A stretch of DNA of 7,472 nucleotides from assembly GCA_018067055.1 (NCBI GenBank), contig JAGPVK010000278.1:1-7472 (forward strand). The letters are read 5' to 3'. The first letter of the stretch is position 1, and each line of letters opens with the position of its first letter. The translations under genes and the position numbers were made by a program. The notes under the pieces are model-generated. The model worked only from the letters and a program-made list of their open reading frames with translations. It did no database searches and was not told the DNA's origin. Positions 1-5,380 of the stretch are shown here, piece after piece. The DNA is from Sphingomonadales bacterium. GTDB lineage: Bacteria > Pseudomonadota > Alphaproteobacteria > Sphingomonadales > Sphingomonadaceae.

Positions 1-1
1 A

Positions 2-70
2 GCGGAAGCGCGGCCCTTAGACGGGATTCGGGTGGGGGTCAAGGGTGTCGAGATTAACTGGATATTCTAG
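2..70 (+). CDS. C-terminal end of an unidentified upstream gene (partial)
   Basis: The frame starting at base 2 is open from the window edge and stops at TAG 68-70, giving 22 codons that end in VGVKGVEINWIF. In this frame about 16 of 22 third positions are G or C, as expected for a high-GC host. Frame 1 runs to TAA 55-57 with no such bias, and frame 3 stops at 18-20. This is why I think this frame is coding. The final codons (from about base 53) become AT-rich, so the tail may have been altered where the low-GC block begins. It overlaps the GTG start of the ATPase gene by 26 bp, or ends 49 bp before its ATG start. The product cannot be identified from so short a tail. Confidence 0.35.
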   Translation, partial: AEARPLDGIRVGVKGVEINWIF

Positions 71-1445
71 ATCGAAAACTCTAACCTCAACAACACAAAC
101 AAATGAATCCGAGCAGAAGATGATAAAATCAGTCCAAAGTGACCTTTTTACGACCGCTCAACGGCTTTCGGAACTCTTTAGCACACAACCCGTGTCCGGA
201 GACTCTTCGATACCTTGGAAACGTCGCGAAGGCATAGAACGTGAGCTTTCATTCGCTTTAGGAATACGAGACAAACACGTTTGTGTAGACGGTCCTAGTG
301 GAAGCGGGAAAACATCATTAGTCCAGCGCATTCTCGTTCGAGAGAAGGTACCATTTATACATATCCAAATCAGTAGTGATTGGGATTGGCCAGCCTTTAC
401 CAGGCAATTTATTGATATACCGAGCGCAACATCAGAAAAAAGTGAGAGCTACTCCAAAGGTTTTCTAAATATCTTCAAGCCAGGCATCGAAGTTGGTGCA
501 CATAAAATGCAAGAGTACAACAGATTAGATGCCTTAAATATTATTGATAAAGAGTCCAGCTTATGGAATTCTAGCGATCTGTCTGAATGGATCGAAAAGA
601 GTGAACTTGTACTTGTAGTAGATGACTTGGAACAAGCATCGGAAGAGATTTTGGATAAGTTGGCAGCTGTTTCTAAGCGATTGGGTCAATCGAGCGTGGG
701 CAAGGTCGTGTTTATCGGAATCGATGATGTGATGAAAAAACTGTTGTCGAGAAATACTTCTCTAAACCGACGCATGATTGAGATCACTGTTGGTGGATTA
801 GCAAATGTTGGTGAGTCATCTTCTTTCATTTTTGATAAATTTAAAGAAGTAGGTATTTTAACACCTAATACGGATGCAAAAGTTTCGGCGACAGACGCTC
901 AAATATGCCGGGATATGATATACGATGCTGCGAATGGATTGATGAAAGATCTAAATGATCTGGGCATGTCTTTAGCTAGAAGCGCTGAAAATCGAACAAG
1001 GCTCTCGGTTGCAGACATCAAAAAGGGTTGTAGAAAATTCATCGACGATGTTCGGCGATCCAATCGACAAAGAATCTTGGGCATTTCACGTGTGTTACAA
1101 ATGAACCCGTCCTACCTAGATGTATTTGGATTCCTTATTCAAAAACCGTCTTCAAGCATAATCGCCTTTGCTGATATTTCACAATACTTGAGCGGCGCAT
1201 ATCGAGAAGAGGAAATTGAGTCAGCATTGGATTTCTTGTCCAGTGAGGGAATTGTGGCAGTTACAGGGGTCGAAGAAATCAAAGTATTTTTTAGAGACCC
1301 CCCTCTATTCAATTGCATCAGAATTCATCTCCTTCGAGGCAAAGACTATGGATGGGATTTACAAAAAAATCCATCTTTTTTGCCGACTTTTGGTCAGCTA
1401 ACCTTGGGCCTATTGGGCGGAAGGAAAACGGAAAAGCCGGACTGA
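45..1445 (+). CDS. AAA+ / ORC-CDC6-like P-loop ATPase, low GC, probably acquired
   Basis: The 466-residue product has a clear Walker A motif, GPSGSGKTS, at residues 83-91 and a Walker B motif, LVLVVDDLEQ, at 188-197. A sensor-1-like strand (VVFIGIDD) follows at ~221-228, then an arginine pair (RR 242-243) in the place where AAA+ proteins carry an arginine finger or sensor. Residues ~370-440 look like a winged-helix domain, as in ORC/CDC6-type ATPases. No signal peptide or membrane segment is seen. The protein should bind and hydrolyse ATP in the cytoplasm, perhaps on DNA or with a partner encoded just upstream; the target is unknown. The long open frame starts at GTG 45. ATG 120 (residue 26) is an alternative, and neither has a strong ribosome-binding site. 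Base composition is far poorer in GC than the rest of the window, suggesting horizontal transfer. A role in defence or in a mobile element is possible but unproven. Confidence 0.85.
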   Translation: MSRLTGYSRSKTLTSTTQTNESEQKMIKSVQSDLFTTAQRLSELFSTQPVSGDSSIPWKRREGIERELSFALGIRDKHVCVDGPSGSGKTSLVQRILVREKVPFIHIQISSDWDWPAFTRQFIDIPSATSEKSESYSKGFLNIFKPGIEVGAHKMQEYNRLDALNIIDKESSLWNSSDLSEWIEKSELVLVVDDLEQASEEILDKLAAVSKRLGQSSVGKVVFIGIDDVMKKLLSRNTSLNRRMIEITVGGLANVGESSSFIFDKFKEVGILTPNTDAKVSATDAQICRDMIYDAANGLMKDLNDLGMSLARSAENRTRLSVADIKKGCRKFIDDVRRSNRQRILGISRVLQMNPSYLDVFGFLIQKPSSSIIAFADISQYLSGAYREEEIESALDFLSSEGIVAVTGVEEIKVFFRDPPLFNCIRIHLLRGKDYGWDLQKNPSFLPTFGQLTLGLLGGRKTEKPD

Positions 1446-1454
1446 AATCGTTCG

Positions 1455-1522
1455 TGGGATTACGGTGACGTTGCGTAATTGAAGTAGCCATCCTCGGGAT
1501 TGCGGTGACAGTTTACTAAATT
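1455..1522. repeat. Tandem pair of GGGATTRCGGTGAC motifs
   Basis: GGGATTACGGTGAC lies at 1455-1468 and GGGATTGCGGTGAC at 1496-1509, in the same orientation and 41 bp apart. Both are followed by a TA-rich stretch containing TAATT or AAATT. The second leads directly into the 45-bp repeat at 1502-1546, and a third, shorter relative (GATAGCGGTGACAG) begins that repeat's other copy at 2247-2260. From memory, sequences of the type CGGTGACAGTTTACTAAATTC occur as dispersed intergenic repeats near REP-associated Y1 transposases. I could not check this here. Confidence 0.5.
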
Positions 1523-1546
1523 CACAAAATCACCCACTAACCGACA
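1502..1546. repeat. 45-bp imperfect direct repeat, copy A
   Basis: This copy begins GCGGTGACAG (1502-1511) and ends TCACCCACTAACCGACA (1530-1546). The same 10-bp and 17-bp ends, separated by the same 18 bp, recur at 2251-2295. Only about 7 of the 18 central bases agree. The copy lies 27 bp beyond the 3' end of the hemolysin III gene, in the same orientation relative to that gene as copy B has to tetR. Confidence 0.8.
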
Positions 1547-1573
1547 ACCACACACCCCTCGCCCACAACATAC

Positions 1574-2209
1574 TTAACCCGCCACCAAAGCCACCCAAAT
1601 AGCCACAAAAAAACTCGCGCCGCCCGTCATGACAAAACTATGCCAGATGGAATAGCGAAAGGGCCGCCCCTTGCGGGCGTAGAAAATCGTGCCGAGCGAA
1701 TAAAAGGCTCCGCCCGCCAACATCGCCCATAAAGATAATGGCGGTAACTGTTCCATCATCTCGGGCACGCCGATAATACCCATCCATCCCAGACCGAGAT
1801 AGGAAGCCAGCGACCAGCGCGAATCCAGGTTCTTGCCAAATATCTTGTACAGCATCGCGGGAATGGCGAGCGCCCAGACCGTCGTCAGCAGGAAGAGGCT
1901 GAACTCCGTACCCGCGAGGACAAAAATCGGGGTAAAGGTTCCGGCGATCGTCAGATAGATGGCCGCATGGTCTATCCGACGCAGCATCAGCCGCCGGTCA
2001 TGAAAAGGCGACAAATGGTAGAACATGGACATGACGTGAGAAAATGCCACGCAGGCCACATAGGTGCCAACCGCCGCGACCACAGCCAGACCGTGAACGG
2101 CAGCGGCCTGTAAGAGCAAGGCCAGGCCGGCCGCCAGAATGAAAATCAATCCTATGCCGTGGACAATAAAATCGGCGCGGCGTTCCTGCTTATCGGAAGT
2201 AGGGTACAT
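1574..2209 (-). CDS. Hemolysin III family (PAQR-like) integral membrane protein
   Basis: From the ATG at 2209 this is 211 residues, the usual size for the hemolysin III/YqfA family, with about seven hydrophobic segments. Family motifs are visible: SMFYH (61-65), an arginine-aspartate-histidine run RRIDH (77-81) before AAIYLTIAGTFTP, and IWHSFV (188-193) near the end. The family is related to the PAQR receptors and is thought to use a Ser/Asp/His metal site; haemolysis is not established for most members. Two positions that are often histidine appear replaced, giving YSIWH (186-190) and SFFVAI (199-204). The frame extends upstream to TTG 2275 and ATG 2263, but those starts lie inside repeat copy B and add an untypical cysteine-rich leader, so ATG 2209 is preferred despite no clear ribosome-binding site. 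It follows tetR on the same strand after 76 bp with no visible terminator, so read-through from the P450 operon is possible. Confidence 0.88.
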   Translation of the reverse strand: MYPTSDKQERRADFIVHGIGLIFILAAGLALLLQAAAVHGLAVVAAVGTYVACVAFSHVMSMFYHLSPFHDRRLMLRRIDHAAIYLTIAGTFTPIFVLAGTEFSLFLLTTVWALAIPAMLYKIFGKNLDSRWSLASYLGLGWMGIIGVPEMMEQLPPLSLWAMLAGGAFYSLGTIFYARKGRPFRYSIWHSFVMTGGASFFVAIWVALVAG

Positions 2210-2250
2210 CAGGTCACAATCTTTGGAAGGGGGGCATTGGAGACAGGATA

Positions 2251-2295
2251 GCGGTGACAGCATATTTATCGCCAACAGTCACCCACTAACCGACA
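2251..2295. repeat. 45-bp imperfect direct repeat, copy B
   Basis: This is the second copy of the repeat at 1502-1546, starting 749 bp away and of identical length. Its 17-bp end (2279-2295) contains the TAG stop codon of tetR (2286-2288), so the repeat fixes the C-terminus of the regulator. Together the copies bracket the hemolysin III gene exactly. A short inverted repeat, GGTGAC (2253-2258) and GTCACC (2278-2283), lies inside it. Confidence 0.8.
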
Positions 2296-2942
2296 GCCGC
2301 AACCTGCCCCGCACCCACTTCAATCCGCTCGATCGACCGCTTCAACCGCTCCACCGCGTCAGGCAGCAGCTTGTGCTCGAACAGCGTGAGATGGCGCAGC
2401 AGGGTGCTGCGGATCGCGCCGCCGCCCTGTTCGATCGAGGCGCCCATCTCGCGATAATGGTCGAGGCCATAGCGCAGGATGATGGTGGCGTTGATCGCCA
2501 GGTCGGCCAGCCGGTCCTCCTGCCAGTCGAGCAGGCCGGCCGCGACAAAGGCTTTGAAATAGACATGAAATTGCTGCTGCGTCCGCTCAATCCAGCCGCG
2601 GGCGCCGCGCCGGACAATCTCGTCATGGCCGCCATAATCGCCCTGGTCGCGGTAGAGGAAACGATATTCCTGAAACTCCCAGATCAGCGACTGCAGCAGA
2701 TCGCCATATTCATCGACAATATCCGCGCCAGCCGCCGGCAACCGCGACAGCCGCCTTTCGATATCCACCGCAAAGCCCTCGCTGATCGCGGTCAGGATCG
2801 CCCGCCGGGTCTTGAAATGATACCAGAGATTGCCCTCGGCCATGCCGAGATGCTCGGCCAGCACCGCGCTCGACACATTGCCATAGCCGCGCTCGTTATA
2901 GAGCCGCCTGGCTTCCAGCACGATCCGGTCGCGGGTCTTCAA
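2286..2942 (-). CDS. TetR/AcrR-family transcriptional regulator of the P450 operon
   Basis: The 218-residue product has the N-terminal TetR DNA-binding fold. A helix-turn-helix at ~23-43 reads SSAVLAEHLGMAEGNLWYHF, with the diagnostic G-N-L-W-Y-H-F recognition end. The rest is an all-helical ligand-binding and dimerisation domain typical of the family in length. The start is TTG at 2942-2940, one base after the TGA of the P450 gene; GGAG about 10 bases upstream lies within the P450 3' end. No ATG is available near the start, and the short distance suggests translational coupling. Co-transcription with the P450 and an 18-bp palindrome at the P450 promoter suggest that it represses its own operon until a hydrocarbon or fatty-acid-like ligand binds. 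The ligand is inference. The last residues and stop codon lie inside repeat copy B. Confidence 0.92.
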   Translation of the reverse strand: MKTRDRIVLEARRLYNERGYGNVSSAVLAEHLGMAEGNLWYHFKTRRAILTAISEGFAVDIERRLSRLPAAGADIVDEYGDLLQSLIWEFQEYRFLYRDQGDYGGHDEIVRRGARGWIERTQQQFHVYFKAFVAAGLLDWQEDRLADLAINATIILRYGLDHYREMGASIEQGGGAIRSTLLRHLTLFEHKLLPDAVERLKRSIERIEVGAGQVAAVG

Positions 2943-2943
2943 G

Positions 2944-4191
2944 TCAATAATGCTCCAGCGTGACCATCATCTTTTTGTAGCCGTGCACGAAACAGGCGGG
3001 CACCCGCTCCGGTTCCTCCAGCACGTTGACCCGCAACCGCCGTTTGGCCATTTCCTCGAGCAGCACGTGCAGCTGCAATTCGGCGACTCTCGCCCCGACG
3101 CAGCGGTGGATGCCATAGCCGAAGGACAGATGCCGCCGGGCGTTGTCGCGGTCGACCCGGATGCTGTCGGCATCCTCGAAAATGCTCTCGTCGCGATTGG
3201 CGGAGAGATACCAGAGCACGACCTTGTCGCCCTTTTTCATCGCCACGCCGTCCAGTTCGGTATCTTCCAGCACGGTCCGGCGCATATGCGCCAGCGGCGT
3301 CTGCCAGCGCAGCAGTTCGGCCACCGCATTGGGGATCAGCGACGGATCGGCTTCCAGCTTGGCCCGCTCTTCGGGAAACTGGCTGAGGCCATAAGCATAA
3401 GCGCTCATCGAGTTGCGGGTGGTGTCATTGCCGCCGACGATCAGCAGGATCAGATTGCCGATAAATTCCTCGGGGCTCATCTCGCTCATCGATTCCGACT
3501 GCATCATCACCGAGATCAGGTCCTTGCCCGGCGCCTCGCCGGCCTTGCGCTGCCACAGCTTGGTAAAGGCCGCGGCCATTTCCATCGCATATTCATTGCG
3601 CCGCGCAATGCCGTCTTCTTCGTGGATCAGCTCGACATCACCCAGCTTGTTCGACCAGAGAGTGAGCTTGTCGCGCTCTTCCCAGGGGAAATCGAACAAT
3701 TTGGCCAGCATCCCGGTGGTCAGTTCGATCGACAGTCTCTCGACCCAGTCAAAGGCTTCGCCGACCGGCAGCGAGTCGAGCACGTCCGCCGTGCGCTGGC
3801 GCACCTCGTCCTGCATCGCCTTGACCTCGCTGGGTCCGAAGGCGGGCGCGATCGTCCGCCGCTGCGCCGTATGCTGCGGCGGGTCCATGGCGATGAACTG
3901 CGGCTGGCGGAACTCGTTCGGCAGCAACCGGTCGGTATAGAAAGCGATCGAAATGCCGCCATATTCATAGGAGGAAGAGAAAATCTTCGGCAGCGCCTCG
4001 ACATGGACGATCGGCTTGTAGGTGGAGACCGACCAATAAGGCCCGAATTTGGACTCCGGCACATATTGGATCGGCGCCTCGGCCCGTAATTTGCGGAACG
4101 GCTCCTGCCAGCGATCCTCCGCATAAAGTTCCGCCCGCGAAACGTCGATCGGATCGATCGCGGTTTTTCTGTCTTCCAACACCGTTGCCAT
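2944..4191 (-). CDS. Cytochrome P450, CYP153 family alkane/fatty-acid terminal hydroxylase
   Basis: Numbered from the first ATG (4197), the protein has 417 residues. It shows the I-helix motif GGNDTT (255-260), the ExxR motif ELLR (294-297), and the heme-binding loop FGYGIHRC (359-366) with C366 as the axial heme ligand. Segments such as FIAMDPPQH, LPVGEAFDWVERLSIELTT, GGNDTTRNS and HLSFGYGIHRCVG match what I know of CYP153 enzymes. Those are soluble class I P450s that hydroxylate the terminal carbon of n-alkanes and related chains, using ferredoxin and ferredoxin reductase. No such redox genes are seen here. The ribosome-binding site GGAGGAGG (4198-4205) directly abuts ATG 4197 but sits an ideal 6 bases before ATG 4191, so I prefer 4191; 4197 remains possible. 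It is the first gene of a unit with tetR and is probably controlled from the palindrome at 4231-4248. All hallmark residues are intact. Confidence 0.94.
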   Translation of the reverse strand: MATVLEDRKTAIDPIDVSRAELYAEDRWQEPFRKLRAEAPIQYVPESKFGPYWSVSTYKPIVHVEALPKIFSSSYEYGGISIAFYTDRLLPNEFRQPQFIAMDPPQHTAQRRTIAPAFGPSEVKAMQDEVRQRTADVLDSLPVGEAFDWVERLSIELTTGMLAKLFDFPWEERDKLTLWSNKLGDVELIHEEDGIARRNEYAMEMAAAFTKLWQRKAGEAPGKDLISVMMQSESMSEMSPEEFIGNLILLIVGGNDTTRNSMSAYAYGLSQFPEERAKLEADPSLIPNAVAELLRWQTPLAHMRRTVLEDTELDGVAMKKGDKVVLWYLSANRDESIFEDADSIRVDRDNARRHLSFGYGIHRCVGARVAELQLHVLLEEMAKRRLRVNVLEEPERVPACFVHGYKKMMVTLEHY

Positions 4192-4197
4192 AGTCAT

Positions 4198-4205
4198 CCT
4201 CCTCC
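4198..4205 (-). promoter_or_regulatory. Ribosome-binding site deciding the P450 start
   Basis: On the minus strand GGAGGAGG lies at 4205-4198. It touches the first ATG (4197-4195), leaving almost no spacing, and stands 6 bases before the second in-frame ATG (4191-4189). The second start, giving an N-terminus of MATVLEDR, therefore fits better. Confidence 0.75.
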
Positions 4206-4230
4206 AGAATCTTTGCGCGACTCGTTATTT

Positions 4231-4248
4231 TTAGGGTTGTAACCCTAA
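4231..4248 (-). promoter_or_regulatory. Palindromic operator, likely TetR-type, over the P450 promoter
   Basis: TTAGGGTTGTAACCCTAA is a perfect inverted repeat with 8-bp arms and a 2-bp centre. After three unpaired bases on each side it continues as TTA/TAA. It lies 26-43 bases upstream of the SD. On the minus strand a possible -35 (TTGCGC, 4264-4259) and a possible -10 (TACAAC, 4241-4236) are 17 bases apart, which would place the -10 inside the palindrome. The promoter assignment is tentative, but the size and symmetry suit a TetR-family dimer. The obvious candidate is the regulator encoded directly behind the P450. Confidence 0.7.
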
Positions 4249-4441
4249 TTTTAATCCGGCGCAAATTTTCCGTGCAGAGCGACCCCTTCGATTGGTCTTT
4301 TAGCCAGTGCCAAGAGGCCCGCACGCGGACATCCGGTGCACGCTTTCAACGCAGGGCGTCAGCGGGGTGGGAGATGAGGAAGCTGGTGCGATGCAAGCTT
4401 CTGAATTTATCAGTGGGGGCAGGCTCCACCGTGTCCCGCAC
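4249..4441. other. Gene-free stretch between P450 promoter and leftward terminator
   Basis: No credible gene is seen on either strand; the open frames here lack ribosome-binding sites and recognisable products. It contains the upstream part of the P450 promoter and a small hairpin, GAAGCT (4379-4384) and AGCTTC (4396-4401), with an 11-base loop. It could hold a decayed gene or a small RNA, but nothing shows this directly. Confidence 0.4.
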
Positions 4442-4470
4442 AAAAAAACGCCGGCGTAAAAACACCGGCG
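4442..4470 (-). terminator. Intrinsic terminator of the host-attachment gene
   Basis: Read on the minus strand, a stem CGCCGGTGT (4470-4462) pairs with ACGCCGGCG (4457-4449) with one G-U pair. The loop is four T, and a run of seven T follows at 4448-4442. It sits 46 bases after the stop codon of the leftward gene at 4516-4908 and isolates the P450 operon from that gene's transcription. Confidence 0.88.
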
Positions 4471-4515
4471 CCTTTGCTGGATCATCAATGGCATCTTCAA
4501 CGCCACCAGTCGCAA

Positions 4516-4908
4516 CTACTGCGAAATCGACTTCTCGATATCCGCAACCGAACTGTTGGTCAGCGTCTTCGCCTGTTCCAGCACGATCTTGTCGCTCACT
4601 TCCTGATGCAGCAGCGGCCGGATCTCGCCCAGCGTATCGGGATCAGCGACCAGGATCAGCCGTTCGAAACCGCCCTTGTGCGAATCCGCGTACAGGCGCT
4701 CGGCAATGATTTTGGAAAAGGTCGCCTCCATGCTTTCACGCGGCGACTGCTCGGACGGCGATTTGCCGGCGGGGCCTTGATCGGCGAGATCGCCGGGCGT
4801 CCAGTCGCCCGCATGTTCCAGCGAGCCGCTCTTGACGTGAAAGGTCTTTGCCACCGTGCCGGTTGCGACAACAACAAATGTCTCTTCCGGAAAATTCAGC
4901 GTGCCCAT
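4516..4908 (-). CDS. Host attachment protein family / bacterial eRF1-like protein
   Basis: The 130-residue product resembles the family annotated as 'protein required for attachment to host cells', which shares a fold with archaeal/eukaryotic release factor 1 domains. Visible features are an N-terminal strand FVVVATGTVAKTFHV (11-25) where the family has a VVVADG-type start, a charged linker rich in Gly, Pro and Ser (~38-58), a helix EATFSKIIAERL (61-72), and the conserved C-terminal core FERLILVADPDTLGEIRPLL (81-100) followed by V-x-E-x-x-K-x-L-T (~109-117). It has no signal peptide or membrane segment, so it is probably cytoplasmic despite the family name. It is slightly shorter than the ~140-150 residues common in the family. 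ATG 4908 is preceded by AAGGA about 7 bases upstream. It is a single gene with its own terminator. Confidence 0.8.
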   Translation of the reverse strand: MGTLNFPEETFVVVATGTVAKTFHVKSGSLEHAGDWTPGDLADQGPAGKSPSEQSPRESMEATFSKIIAERLYADSHKGGFERLILVADPDTLGEIRPLLHQEVSDKIVLEQAKTLTNSSVADIEKSISQ

Positions 4909-5102
4909 GGTATCATCCTTTTTTGTTTTGGTTCACTGATCGAACGCGCCGCAACCCGAAAGGTTGCCCCCTCCGCTTTCCTACAGGCCCCCGATCCGCT
5001 ATCGTCACCGCCTGCTCTTTGACATGTTTCATCCCCCTGTTCCCGCGCCCCCGCCGCCAAAGATCCCTCGTTGCGGACGAAATTTTTTCCGATCTTCTGA
5101 CA

Positions 5103-5126
5103 CTGTAAACTTTGTAAAGTTCACAG
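5103..5126. promoter_or_regulatory. 24-bp inverted repeat upstream of the TonB receptor
   Basis: The left arm is CTGTAAACTTT (5103-5113), the right arm is AAAGTTCACAG (5116-5126), and the centre is GT. Ten of the eleven positions pair. It lacks a T-run of terminator type and is AT-rich in its core, so a protein-binding operator is more likely than a terminator. It lies about 255 bp before the receptor start. Confidence 0.55.
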
Positions 5127-5171
5127 CCCTCCGTGCGCGATTTTTCGACCGCCGGCGCGATCGGCCACATA

Positions 5172-5192
5172 ACTTCAGACAGAGTCTGAAGT
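5172..5192. promoter_or_regulatory. 21-bp perfect inverted repeat upstream of the TonB receptor
   Basis: ACTTCAGAC (5172-5180) and GTCTGAAGT (5184-5192) are perfect complements around AGA. No T-run follows on either strand, so an operator for a dimeric regulator is the likelier reading. Its sequence is unrelated to the palindrome at 5103-5126, implying a different binding protein. Confidence 0.55.
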
Positions 5193-5269
5193 CACCGCAA
5201 AACCCCTCATTGGCCCTAAGTTTCACTAACTTTAGCCGCACCAGGCGGCTCACAATCCCCCGTCACAAG

Positions 5270-5360
5270 AGTGTCGCACAATATTATTCAAATTGTCATG
5301 CAATCCCCGTCAGCCTGTCACAGCTTTGCTGCACTGCACCATCCGTTCCAGTGTCGCACA
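5270..5360 (+). repeat. Two copies of AGTGTCGCACA in the receptor leader
   Basis: The 11-mer AGTGTCGCACA occurs at 5270-5280 and 5350-5360, exactly 80 bp apart and in the same orientation; the second ends 20 bp before the receptor ATG. Each is followed by an A/T-rich stretch (ATATTATT and TAAAAA). They may be twin promoter or activator elements. Confidence 0.5.
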
Positions 5361-5380
5361 TAAAAAGGTTGATTCCCGCC

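Larger units (their letters stand above)
4909..5380. other. Divergent intergenic region with several symmetric sites
   Basis: This 472-bp region separates the leftward host-attachment gene from the rightward TonB receptor gene. I see no gene in it. It contains the ribosome-binding site of the leftward gene, a short hairpin GCAACC/GGTTGC (4951-4967), two strong inverted repeats (5103-5126 and 5172-5192), a weaker one (~5216-5236), and an 11-bp direct repeat (5270-5280 and 5350-5360). The density of symmetric sites suggests that the receptor is regulated. Confidence 0.6.

Noticed and set aside
1446..1573. CRISPR array from the repeated motifs
   Set aside because: Only two or three short motifs with irregular spacing and no consistent spacer-repeat structure or cas genes.
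2210..2275. Longer hemolysin III protein starting at TTG 2275 or ATG 2263
   Set aside because: The extra residues lie partly in the 45-bp repeat and have an untypical composition for this family, and no ribosome-binding site is seen; ATG 2209 gives the usual length.
2139..2963. Plus-strand open frame of 274 codons over the tetR and hemolysin III 5' regions
   Set aside because: It is antisense to the well-supported tetR gene, has no recognisable domain, and spans an intergenic boundary and a repeat.
2950..4089. Long plus-strand open frame (379 codons) across the P450 gene
   Set aside because: It is antisense to a complete CYP153 with all catalytic motifs; the open frame follows from the high-GC codon use of the real gene, and its product is low-complexity H/R/Q-rich.
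4300..4515. Minus-strand 71-codon frame between P450 and host-attachment genes
   Set aside because: It runs straight through the intrinsic terminator and has no recognisable product or ribosome-binding site.
4951..4967. Hairpin GCAACC/GGTTGC as a terminator
   Set aside because: A 6-bp stem without a T-run on either strand; it lies upstream of both neighbouring genes, where no terminator is expected.
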